Shown: positions 11,491-23,313 of the stretch, piece after piece
Layout of the letters: every line of letters begins with the position of its first letter
Numbering within the stretch: the stretch's first letter is position 1
Origin: Citrobacter telavivensis
GTDB lineage: Bacteria > Pseudomonadota > Gammaproteobacteria > Enterobacterales > Enterobacteriaceae
Reading direction: 5' to 3'
Assembly (NCBI GenBank): GCA_009363175.1
Contig: CP045205.1
Coordinates: 806,001-870,000 of the forward strand
DNA length: 64,000 nt
Made by a program: the position numbers and the translations under genes
Notes under the pieces: generated by a model
Told to the model about the DNA's origin: nothing
What the model saw: the letters and a program-made list of their open reading frames with translations, nothing else
Databases searched by the model: none

Positions 11491-11856
11491 ATGTCTATCA
11501 CTAAAGATCAAATCATTGAAGCAGTATCCGCTATGTCCGTAATGGACGTTGTAGAACTGATCTCTGCAATGGAAGAAAAATTCGGTGTTTCCGCTGCTGC
11601 TGCTGTAGCTGTAGCTGCTGGCCCGGTTGAAGCAGCTGAAGAAAAAACTGAATTCGACGTAATTCTGAAAGCTGCTGGCGCTAACAAAGTTGCTGTAATC
11701 AAAGCAGTACGTGGCGCAACTGGCCTGGGTCTGAAAGAAGCTAAAGACCTGGTAGAATCTGCTCCGGCCGCTCTGAAAGAAGGCGTGAGCAAAGATGACG
11801 CAGAAGCACTGAAAAAATCTCTGGAAGAAGCTGGCGCTGAAGTTGAAGTTAAATAA
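11491..11856 (+). CDS. rplL: 50S ribosomal protein L7/L12
   Basis: Multicopy stalk protein that recruits and activates the translational GTPases. The 121-residue acidic product shows the three expected parts: N-terminal dimerisation domain (1-35), Ala/Gly/Val hinge with [17 protein letters not shown] (about 36-52), and a C-terminal factor-binding domain with the LKEAKDLVE helix. A partial attenuator follows, which sets its higher output relative to rpoBC. Confidence 0.98.
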
Positions 11857-11895
11857 GCCAACCCTTCCGGTTGCAGCCTAAGAAATTAGGCTGAT

Positions 11896-11926
11896 GGCTG
11901 GTGACTTTTTGGTCACCAGCCTTTTT
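11896..11926 (+). terminator. rplL-rpoB attenuator
   Basis: Strong hairpin GGCTGGTGAC/GTCACCAGCC with a T run, 39 nt after rplL. A second stem (CAGCCTA/TAGGCTG, 11874-11893) precedes it. In E. coli this is a leaky terminator that passes only part of the transcription into rpoBC. Confidence 0.9.
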
Positions 11927-12175
11927 GCGCTGTAAGGCGCCAGTAGCGTTTCACACTGTTTGACTACTGCTGTGCCTTTCAATGCTTGTTTCTATCGACG
12001 ACTTAATATACTGCGACAGAGCGTCCGTTCTGGGTAAATCGCAATGAAATGGTTTAAGCGTGATAGCAACAGGCATTGCGGAAAGTATTCGATTTTCCGG
12101 TCAACAAAATAGTGTTGCACAAACTGTCCGCTCAATGGACAGATGGGTCGACTTGTCAGCGAGCTGAGGAACCCT
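11927..12175 (+). other. rplL-rpoB intergenic leader
   Basis: About 250 nt between the attenuator and rpoB, without a coding sequence. In E. coli this stretch has an RNase III processing site and control regions for beta synthesis. I see no certain promoter here. Confidence 0.6.
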
Positions 12176-15100
12176 ATGGTTTACTCCTATACCGAGAAAA
12201 AACGTATTCGTAAGGATTTTGGTAAACGTCCGCAAGTACTGGACATACCTTATCTCCTTTCTATCCAGCTTGACTCGTTTCAGAAGTTTATCGAGCAAGA
12301 TCCTGAAGGGCAGTATGGTCTGGAAGCTGCCTTCCGTTCCGTATTCCCAATTCAGAGCTACAGCGGTAATTCCGAGCTGCAATACGTCAGCTACCGCCTT
12401 GGCGAACCGGTGTTTGACGTTCAGGAATGTCAGATCCGTGGCGTGACCTATTCCGCACCGCTGCGCGTAAAACTGCGTCTGGTGATCTACGAGCGCGAAG
12501 CGCCGGAAGGCACCGTTAAAGACATTAAAGAACAAGAAGTCTACATGGGCGAAATTCCGCTCATGACCGACAACGGTACCTTTGTTATCAATGGTACTGA
12601 GCGTGTTATCGTTTCCCAGCTGCACCGTAGTCCTGGCGTCTTCTTTGACTCCGACAAAGGTAAAACCCACTCTTCGGGTAAAGTGCTGTATAACGCGCGC
12701 ATCATTCCTTACCGTGGTTCCTGGCTGGACTTCGAATTCGATCCGAAGGACAACCTGTTCGTACGTATCGACCGTCGCCGTAAATTGCCTGCGACCATCA
12801 TTCTGCGTGCGCTGAACTACACCACTGAGCAGATTCTGGATCTGTTCTTTGAAAAAGTTATTTTCGAGATTCGCGACAACAAGCTGCAGATGGAGTTGGT
12901 GCCGGAACGCCTGCGTGGTGAAACCGCCTCCTTCGACATCGAAGCGAACGGCAAAATCTACGTTGAGAAAGGCCGTCGTATCACTGCGCGTCACATTCGC
13001 CAACTGGAAAAAGATGATATCAAACACATCGAAGTTCCGGTTGAGTACATTGCAGGAAAAGTATCCGCAAAAGATTACGTTGATGCTTCAACTGGCGAGC
13101 TGATCTGCCCGGCGAACATGGAGCTGAGCCTGGATCTGCTGGCGAAACTGAGCCAGTCTGGTCACAAACGTATCGAAACCCTGTTCACCAACGATCTGGA
13201 CCACGGCCCGTACATTTCTGAAACCGTACGCGTCGACCCAACCAACGATCGTCTGAGCGCGCTGGTAGAAATCTACCGCATGATGCGCCCGGGTGAACCG
13301 CCGACGCGTGAAGCGGCTGAAAGCCTGTTTGAGAACCTGTTCTTCTCTGAAGACCGTTATGACCTGTCTGCGGTCGGTCGTATGAAGTTCAACCGTTCTC
13401 TGCTGCGCGACGAAATCGAAGGTTCCGGTATCCTGAGCAAAGACGACATCATTGAAGTGATGAAGAAGCTCATCGATATCCGTAACGGTAAAGGCGAAGT
13501 CGATGATATCGACCACCTCGGCAACCGTCGTATCCGTTCCGTAGGCGAAATGGCGGAAAACCAGTTCCGCGTTGGCCTGGTACGTGTTGAGCGTGCGGTG
13601 AAAGAGCGTCTGTCTCTGGGCGATCTGGATACCCTGATGCCTCAGGACATGATCAACGCCAAACCGATTTCTGCCGCAGTGAAAGAGTTCTTCGGTTCCA
13701 GCCAGCTGTCTCAGTTTATGGACCAGAACAACCCGCTGTCTGAGATTACGCACAAACGTCGTATCTCCGCACTCGGCCCAGGCGGTCTGACCCGTGAACG
13801 TGCCGGCTTTGAAGTTCGAGACGTACACCCGACTCACTACGGTCGCGTATGTCCAATCGAAACGCCTGAAGGTCCGAACATCGGTCTTATCAACTCCCTG
13901 TCCGTGTACGCACAGACTAACGAATATGGCTTCCTTGAGACGCCGTACCGTCGTGTTGTTGATGGCGTGGTAACTGATGAGATTCATTACCTGTCTGCTA
14001 TTGAAGAAGGTAACTTCGTTATCGCTCAGGCGAACTCCAACCTGGATGACGATGGCCACTTCGTAGAAGATCTGGTTACCTGCCGTAGTAAAGGCGAATC
14101 CAGCTTGTTCAGCCGTGATCAGGTTGACTACATGGACGTTTCCACCCAGCAGGTGGTTTCTGTCGGTGCGTCCCTGATCCCGTTCCTGGAACACGATGAC
14201 GCCAACCGTGCATTGATGGGTGCGAACATGCAACGTCAGGCGGTTCCGACTCTGCGCGCTGATAAGCCGCTGGTAGGTACCGGTATGGAACGTGCTGTTG
14301 CCGTTGACTCCGGTGTAACTGCGGTGGCTAAACGTGGCGGTACCGTTCAGTACGTGGATGCATCCCGTATCGTTATCAAAGTTAACGAAGACGAGATGTA
14401 CCCGGGCGAAGCAGGTATCGACATCTACAACCTGACCAAATACACCCGTTCTAACCAGAACACCTGTATCAACCAGATGCCGTGTGTGTCTCTGGGTGAG
14501 CCGGTTGAACGTGGTGACGTGCTGGCTGATGGCCCGTCTACCGACCTCGGTGAACTGGCGCTCGGTCAGAACATGCGCGTCGCGTTCATGCCGTGGAATG
14601 GTTACAACTTCGAAGACTCCATCCTCGTCTCCGAGCGTGTTGTCCAGGAAGACCGTTTCACTACCATCCACATTCAGGAACTGGCGTGCGTGTCCCGTGA
14701 CACCAAGCTGGGGCCGGAAGAGATCACCGCTGACATCCCGAACGTGGGTGAAGCTGCGCTCTCCAAGCTGGATGAATCCGGTATCGTTTATATCGGTGCG
14801 GAAGTGACCGGTGGCGACATTCTGGTTGGTAAGGTAACGCCGAAGGGTGAAACCCAACTGACGCCGGAAGAGAAACTGCTGCGTGCGATCTTCGGTGAGA
14901 AAGCGTCTGATGTTAAAGACTCTTCTCTGCGCGTACCAAACGGTGTTTCCGGTACGGTTATCGACGTTCAGGTCTTTACGCGCGATGGCGTAGAAAAAGA
15001 CAAACGTGCGCTGGAAATCGAAGAGATGCAGCTGAAGCAGGCGAAGAAAGACCTGTCTGAAGAACTGCAGATCCTCGAAGCGGGCCTGTTTAGCCGTATC

Positions 15101-16204
15101 CACGCTGTGCTGGTTTCCGGTGGCGTTGAAGCTGAGAAGCTCGACAAACTGCCGCGTGACCGCTGGCTGGAACTCGGCCTGACCGACGAAGAGAAACAAA
15201 ATCAGCTGGAACAACTGGCTGAGCAGTATGACGAACTGAAACACGAGTTCGAGAAAAAACTCGAAGCGAAACGCCGCAAAATCACTCAGGGCGACGATCT
15301 GGCACCGGGCGTGCTGAAGATTGTTAAGGTATATCTGGCGGTTAAACGCCGTATCCAACCTGGTGACAAGATGGCAGGTCGTCACGGTAACAAGGGTGTT
15401 ATCTCTAAGATCAACCCGATCGAAGATATGCCTTACGATGAAAACGGCACGCCGGTAGACATCGTACTGAACCCGCTGGGCGTACCGTCTCGTATGAACA
15501 TCGGTCAGATTCTGGAAACCCACCTGGGTATGGCTGCGAAAGGTATCGGCGATAAGATCAATGCCATGCTGAAACAGCAGCAGGAAGTCGCGAAACTGCG
15601 TGATTTCATCCAGCGTGCGTACGATCTGGGCGCTGACGTTCGTCAGAAAGTTGACCTGAATACCTTCAGCGATGAAGAAGTTCTGCGTCTGGCTGAAAAC
15701 CTGCGCAAAGGTATGCCAATCGCAACGCCGGTGTTTGACGGTGCGAAAGAAGCGGAAATTAAAGAGTTGCTGAAACTGGGTGACCTGCCGACTTCCGGCC
15801 AGATTACTCTGTTCGATGGCCGTACGGGTGAGCAGTTCGAGCGTCCGGTAACCGTAGGTTACATGTACATGCTGAAACTGAACCACCTGGTCGACGACAA
15901 GATGCACGCGCGTTCTACCGGTTCTTATAGCCTGGTTACTCAGCAGCCGCTGGGTGGTAAGGCGCAGTTCGGTGGTCAGCGCTTCGGGGAGATGGAAGTG
16001 TGGGCGCTGGAAGCTTATGGCGCAGCATACACCCTGCAGGAAATGCTCACCGTTAAGTCTGATGACGTGAACGGCCGTACGAAGATGTATAAAAACATCG
16101 TCGATGGCAACCATCAGATGGAACCGGGCATGCCGGAATCCTTCAACGTACTGTTGAAAGAGATTCGTTCGCTGGGTATCAACATCGAGCTGGAAGACGA
16201 GTAA
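12176..16204 (+). CDS. rpoB: RNA polymerase beta subunit RpoB
   Basis: Catalytic subunit of RNA polymerase that, with beta', forms the active-site cleft. The 1342-residue product is the enteric length. The start MVYSYTEKKRIRKDF has a GAGGA site 5 nt upstream; an in-frame ATG 11 codons earlier gives a longer, unsupported form. The rifampicin region (FFGSSQLSQFMDQNNPL through THKRRISALGPGG, about 505-538) shows wild-type residues: Gln513, Asp516, His526, Arg529 and Ser531 are all present. The C-terminal GDKMAGRHGNKGVIS segment and the clamp-forming end LGINIELEDE are intact. rpoC follows after 76 nt. Confidence 0.98.
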   Translation: MVYSYTEKKRIRKDFGKRPQVLDIPYLLSIQLDSFQKFIEQDPEGQYGLEAAFRSVFPIQSYSGNSELQYVSYRLGEPVFDVQECQIRGVTYSAPLRVKLRLVIYEREAPEGTVKDIKEQEVYMGEIPLMTDNGTFVINGTERVIVSQLHRSPGVFFDSDKGKTHSSGKVLYNARIIPYRGSWLDFEFDPKDNLFVRIDRRRKLPATIILRALNYTTEQILDLFFEKVIFEIRDNKLQMELVPERLRGETASFDIEANGKIYVEKGRRITARHIRQLEKDDIKHIEVPVEYIAGKVSAKDYVDASTGELICPANMELSLDLLAKLSQSGHKRIETLFTNDLDHGPYISETVRVDPTNDRLSALVEIYRMMRPGEPPTREAAESLFENLFFSEDRYDLSAVGRMKFNRSLLRDEIEGSGILSKDDIIEVMKKLIDIRNGKGEVDDIDHLGNRRIRSVGEMAENQFRVGLVRVERAVKERLSLGDLDTLMPQDMINAKPISAAVKEFFGSSQLSQFMDQNNPLSEITHKRRISALGPGGLTRERAGFEVRDVHPTHYGRVCPIETPEGPNIGLINSLSVYAQTNEYGFLETPYRRVVDGVVTDEIHYLSAIEEGNFVIAQANSNLDDDGHFVEDLVTCRSKGESSLFSRDQVDYMDVSTQQVVSVGASLIPFLEHDDANRALMGANMQRQAVPTLRADKPLVGTGMERAVAVDSGVTAVAKRGGTVQYVDASRIVIKVNEDEMYPGEAGIDIYNLTKYTRSNQNTCINQMPCVSLGEPVERGDVLADGPSTDLGELALGQNMRVAFMPWNGYNFEDSILVSERVVQEDRFTTIHIQELACVSRDTKLGPEEITADIPNVGEAALSKLDESGIVYIGAEVTGGDILVGKVTPKGETQLTPEEKLLRAIFGEKASDVKDSSLRVPNGVSGTVIDVQVFTRDGVEKDKRALEIEEMQLKQAKKDLSEELQILEAGLFSRIHAVLVSGGVEAEKLDKLPRDRWLELGLTDEEKQNQLEQLAEQYDELKHEFEKKLEAKRRKITQGDDLAPGVLKIVKVYLAVKRRIQPGDKMAGRHGNKGVISKINPIEDMPYDENGTPVDIVLNPLGVPSRMNIGQILETHLGMAAKGIGDKINAMLKQQQEVAKLRDFIQRAYDLGADVRQKVDLNTFSDEEVLRLAENLRKGMPIATPVFDGAKEAEIKELLKLGDLPTSGQITLFDGRTGEQFERPVTVGYMYMLKLNHLVDDKMHARSTGSYSLVTQQPLGGKAQFGGQRFGEMEVWALEAYGAAYTLQEMLTVKSDDVNGRTKMYKNIVDGNHQMEPGMPESFNVLLKEIRSLGINIELEDE

Positions 16205-16280
16205 CTCTCGCTCAAACAGGTCACTGGTGCTGGCGTAACCGCCAGCACCAGATTGTGCTAACTCCGACGGGAGCAAATCC

Positions 16281-20504
<4,224 letters not shown>

Positions 20505-20523
20505 TCGTTGACTGCCTGATAGT

Positions 20524-20550
20524 AAAAAACCCGCTTCGGCGGGTTTTTTT
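20524..20550 (+). terminator. rpoC terminator
   Basis: ACCCGC-TTCG-GCGGGT stem with a stable tetraloop, flanked by A and T runs, 19 nt after rpoC. The symmetric A/T flanks could also work for the opposing strand. Confidence 0.95.
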
Positions 20551-20570
20551 ATGCCTTCTGGCATGTCGTT

Positions 20571-20606
20571 TGTAGGCCGGATAAGTCGCTTGTGACGCCA
20601 TCCGGC
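20571..20606 (+). repeat. REP element
   Basis: TGTAGGCCGGATAAG with GACGCCATCCGGCA: a single REP palindrome between the rpoC terminator and the convergent PTS IIA gene. Confidence 0.85.
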
Positions 20607-20621
20607 AAAACATGATGCGTA

Positions 20622-20939
20622 TCAATTGACCGGCGGCAAGCGGCGATACAGTTCAATCATGTCGCCCGCCAGATCCTGAATTACCATCGCGTTCATCAGA
20701 TGGTCCTGCGAGTGGACGGTGATCAGATTCACCGGAAGCTTACCGGTTCCTTCATCAATACCTATTAGCTGTGTCTGGATTTTATGCGCCAGCTTGACGT
20801 AATCGCGCGACTCTTCCATCGCCTGTTCTGCACCGGCAAAGTCGCCCTTGCGGGCCAGTTGCAGGGCAGTCAACGCCTGGCTACGCGCCGAACCGGCATT
20901 AACCAGCAACTCCATAATGATGGTTTCTAACTCTTCCAT
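20622..20939 (-). CDS. PTS lactose/cellobiose-family IIA component
   Basis: Small cytoplasmic phosphocarrier of the Lac family (LacF/ChbA type): takes phosphate from HPr and passes it to IIB. The 105 residues are helical throughout. VHSQDHLM at 75-82 contains the phosphorylatable His76 and the Asp79 that binds the central metal in the family trimer. It starts 1 nt after the IIB stop codon, and GGAG in the end of IIB serves as ribosome-binding site, so the two are coupled. No IIC permease or glycosidase is within the window on either side. The exact sugar (N,N'-diacetylchitobiose, cellobiose, lactose or other) cannot be told. It is not part of the E. coli K-12 gene order at this site. Confidence 0.9.
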   Translation of the reverse strand: MEELETIIMELLVNAGSARSQALTALQLARKGDFAGAEQAMEESRDYVKLAHKIQTQLIGIDEGTGKLPVNLITVHSQDHLMNAMVIQDLAGDMIELYRRLPPVN

Positions 20940-20940
20940 A

Positions 20941-21249
20941 TTATGACTCCATCAGCTTCAGGGCTTTTTCCAGAACGGCGTCACCTTTCATCATGCCGTA
21001 ATCCATCATGTCGATCACCGCGACTTTCTTGCCGAGCGGATCGGCCAGCGCCTGCAATTTTGCCTGTTCGTACTTGACCTGCGGTCCCAGCAGGACGATA
21101 TCCGCTGTGGCTATATTCTCCTTGAACTCAGCGACAGGCACGGCCTTGATCGTCACCTCGATCCCTTTCTTTTGAGCGGCATCTTTCATTCGTTGTACCA
21201 GCATGCTGGTGGACATACCGGCGGCACAGCATAAAACGATATTCTTCAT
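20941..21249 (-). CDS. PTS lactose/cellobiose-family IIB component
   Basis: Cytoplasmic IIB of the ChbB/CelA type, 102 residues. The N-terminal phosphate loop CCAAGMSTS follows the first beta strand; Cys8, immediately before AAGMSTS, is the expected phosphorylation site. A second signature, IVLLGPQVKYE (about 51-61), is the conserved IIB core strand. It is first gene of a two-gene unit with IIA and has a GAGAG site upstream of the ATG. Upstream is a plausible CRP-controlled promoter. As a IIB without a linked IIC, it may feed a permease encoded elsewhere or act in regulation. Confidence 0.9.
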   Translation of the reverse strand: MKNIVLCCAAGMSTSMLVQRMKDAAQKKGIEVTIKAVPVAEFKENIATADIVLLGPQVKYEQAKLQALADPLGKKVAVIDMMDYGMMKGDAVLEKALKLMES

Positions 21250-21272
21250 AGTTCGCTCTCACGGTTCGTTGA

Positions 21273-21341
21273 TACCCCATCTTTAGTCTGAGGTTGTGAT
21301 GAGAACAACCGCCTTACCGTGAATGTGTGTAAAGCATCACA
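21273..21341 (-). promoter_or_regulatory. Predicted CRP-dependent promoter of the PTS IIB-IIA pair
   Basis: On the minus strand TGTGA-TGCTTT-ACACA (21326-21341) matches nine of ten CRP core positions. Downstream lie TTGTTC (21303-21308) and TAAAGA (21280-21285) with a 17-bp spacer. The implied start near 21273 puts the CRP centre at about -60.5, the class I position. The -10 box is weak, as expected of an activator-dependent promoter. This is inference from sequence alone. Confidence 0.6.
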
Positions 21342-21361
21342 AAGTAATCGCACAAATAATG

Positions 21362-21377
21362 AAACCGGTTGCGGTTT
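21362..21377. promoter_or_regulatory. Perfect dyad, possible operator
   Basis: AAACCG-GTTG-CGGTTT: a perfect 6-bp inverted repeat with a 4-bp centre, 52 nt after the diguanylate cyclase stop and about 25 bp upstream of the CRP site. It resembles GalR/LacI-family operators in size and A/CG pattern. On the plus strand it is followed by T residues, so a weak terminator hairpin is an alternative, but no plus-strand gene reads into it. Confidence 0.4.
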
Positions 21378-21428
21378 TTCTCAAAATGGAAAAAGCCTGT
21401 CGTAACGGGTGTTACAGAGAAGGAGAGA

Positions 21429-22967
21429 CTAGCGGTTCGCGTTGACGATCCGGTTTTTTCCTTCCTGTTTGGCCTGGTATAGCGCTTCATCAACGCGCAT
21501 GATCAGTTGTTCCTGCGCTTCCAGATTCCATTCCCCGAGTCCGGCGCTAAAAGTGACGTGCAGTCCCTCTTCACGCCAGGTGCGCTTCGCGATCTCAGTG
21601 CGCCAGTGTTCCAGCAGGTTATGCGCGTTGTTCAGTGACTCACCCGAGAACAGCACGGCAAACTCCTCGCCGCCATAGCGATAAACGGAAACGGCGGCGG
21701 ACTGCATGATCTGAATCCCTTCACGCGCGACGTTGCGAAGGACAATGTCACCATTCAGATGTCCCCAGGTATCGTTGATGGACTTAAAGTCATCAATATC
21801 CACCAGTGCCAGGGCGAACGGTTGGTGATCGTTCATCAGCGCGGCAATATCGCTGTCGAATGCGCGGCGGTTTTTACAACCGGTCAGGGCATCAATGGTC
21901 GCCTGTCGAACATAAGCCAGTTCGCGCGCTTTATTGGACTCGATAGCCTTGCTCAGCATCGCTTCAAGGCGCGGTGCGCGTTTAACATCACCAGTTTTGA
22001 TAGCGTTGATGATATTCATCAGCACGGTGTGTGAAGCGTGTCGTAGATAGAGACCAAACAGCGCAATGATGATCGCCGCGAGGGCAAATCCCCAGATCAC
22101 AATATTGGTCTCATGGCGCGTCAGGTCGACCAGCGTCGTGTCTGAAACCCGATAAATCACAAACCAGTCCGGGTTAGTGAACGAATAGTAGTAGTACCAG
22201 TCCTGAGTCTCCGGATCGTATAAATGCCCCTCACCGTTGGTCATCTGGCGCATGGTTTTTTTACTAACATACGGCTTAAACAGTGAGCCCGTATCCGGAT
22301 GCAACACCACTTTCCCGTCGCGGTCGACCACAAAGAACTCGCCCTGGACGGGAGCCACCATCTGGCGCAGAGCGTAGCCCATCGACGTCAGATCAAGATG
22401 AAACGCAATCGTGCCTTTCAGTTTCCCTTCAGGAGAGATGACCGGTTTGTAGATAGTCACAGTCGGGTGGTGCGTGAAATAGTCAATATAGGGCGCGGTA
22501 TAGTTGCTAAATGTGCTGGCTTCGGCCTGATCCACAAACCAGGGCCGCGATTTCGCATCGAACGTTTTGCTGCGTTCGGTGTTCTGTACCTGAGGGGCGC
22601 GCAGGTAATGTCCTTCGACATCCGCCAATGAGATTGAGGAGACTGACGGCATCAGCGTCTGCAGTTGCATGAGCGTTTTCAGCCCCTCCTCCGGTTCGAG
22701 GTTCACCGTGTCGTTCAGGTGGTCATTGCGAGAAAAGTAGGTCGCTGCACGACCCAGAATATAATCATTTTCACGCAGCAAAGACTCGGTGTAGTTCACT
22801 GCCAGGTTGTGGGTAAAGTTCCGGTTAATGCCATGATAATCCTGAAGAAAATCATTCTTCTGCATAAAGGTAATGAATATGGCGATCAGTACAAAGCTGA
22901 GTATGATCCCCGTAAAGCTCACCAATATTGGAGTCGTGAATGAAAGTTTTCTGTTATGACCTGCCAT
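21429..22967 (-). CDS. Membrane diguanylate cyclase with periplasmic dCache-type sensor
   Basis: Predicted to make cyclic di-GMP from two GTP. TM1 is at about 13-35, a periplasmic sensor at about 36-285 with the Cache-like SRPWFVDQAEA and IYKPVISPEGKLKGTIAFHLD stretches, TM2 at about 288-308, a short linker, and a C-terminal GGDEF domain at about 350-512. LTGCKNRRAF (361), DIDDFKSINDTWGH (390) and GGEEF (432-436) are all intact, so it should be catalytic. The RxxD product-inhibition site expected at 423-426 is absent (SAAV), so feedback inhibition may be lacking. There is no EAL domain. It reads in the same direction as the PTS pair but has a 179-nt gap to it. It is accessory relative to the E. 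coli order; no symbol assigned. Confidence 0.93.
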   Translation of the reverse strand: MAGHNRKLSFTTPILVSFTGIILSFVLIAIFITFMQKNDFLQDYHGINRNFTHNLAVNYTESLLRENDYILGRAATYFSRNDHLNDTVNLEPEEGLKTLMQLQTLMPSVSSISLADVEGHYLRAPQVQNTERSKTFDAKSRPWFVDQAEASTFSNYTAPYIDYFTHHPTVTIYKPVISPEGKLKGTIAFHLDLTSMGYALRQMVAPVQGEFFVVDRDGKVVLHPDTGSLFKPYVSKKTMRQMTNGEGHLYDPETQDWYYYYSFTNPDWFVIYRVSDTTLVDLTRHETNIVIWGFALAAIIIALFGLYLRHASHTVLMNIINAIKTGDVKRAPRLEAMLSKAIESNKARELAYVRQATIDALTGCKNRRAFDSDIAALMNDHQPFALALVDIDDFKSINDTWGHLNGDIVLRNVAREGIQIMQSAAVSVYRYGGEEFAVLFSGESLNNAHNLLEHWRTEIAKRTWREEGLHVTFSAGLGEWNLEAQEQLIMRVDEALYQAKQEGKNRIVNANR

Positions 22968-23229
22968 TACTTTAACTTATCCAGAAAGTGTAAATCCTGA
23001 AAAGAAGTGCAAAGTGAAATCAGCAACGTGGCTCTGCATATCAGGAAAGAGTGTATGCAATTATAATCTCGCGAAGATAAGTCGGGATGATTTATCTTAA
23101 GAAGTGGACCTCTCTGTTGCCTGTTTATTAAGCAATTCGGTGCTTTATATCGCGGGTTGTGGTGAAGGCAGGGCGAAACGAGGAAGAAGCTTTTCGCCCT
23201 GGACAGCGCTACGGCTGACGGTGATACGT
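22968..23229. other. Intergenic region between thiH and the diguanylate cyclase
   Basis: About 260 nt before the thi terminator, no convincing gene. On the minus strand a TATAAT (23060-23065) lies about 95 nt upstream of the cyclase ATG, without a good -35 box, and could be its promoter. GGGCGAAA/TTTTCGCCC around 23172-23200 forms an inverted repeat. Confidence 0.5.
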
Positions 23230-23260
23230 TAAAAAAGTGAGAGGCTGACGACAACCTCTC
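23230..23260 (-). terminator. thi operon terminator
   Basis: Read on the minus strand: GAGAGG/CCTCTC stem with a 10-nt interior, then A-C and a run of six T. It lies 54 nt downstream of the thiH stop. Confidence 0.85.
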
Positions 23261-23313
23261 GTTTTCTCTTTTTCGTCGCGACTCGTAAAAGGGTTACCCG
23301 TTTGCACGACGGT

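Noticed and set aside
13688..13800. Possible rifampicin-resistance change in rpoB
   Set aside because: Residues at the usual resistance positions (513, 516, 526, 529, 531) are all wild type.
22967..23254. 95-codon minus-strand frame upstream of the diguanylate cyclase
   Set aside because: No start signal and no protein-like pattern; the region fits a promoter/intergenic gap.
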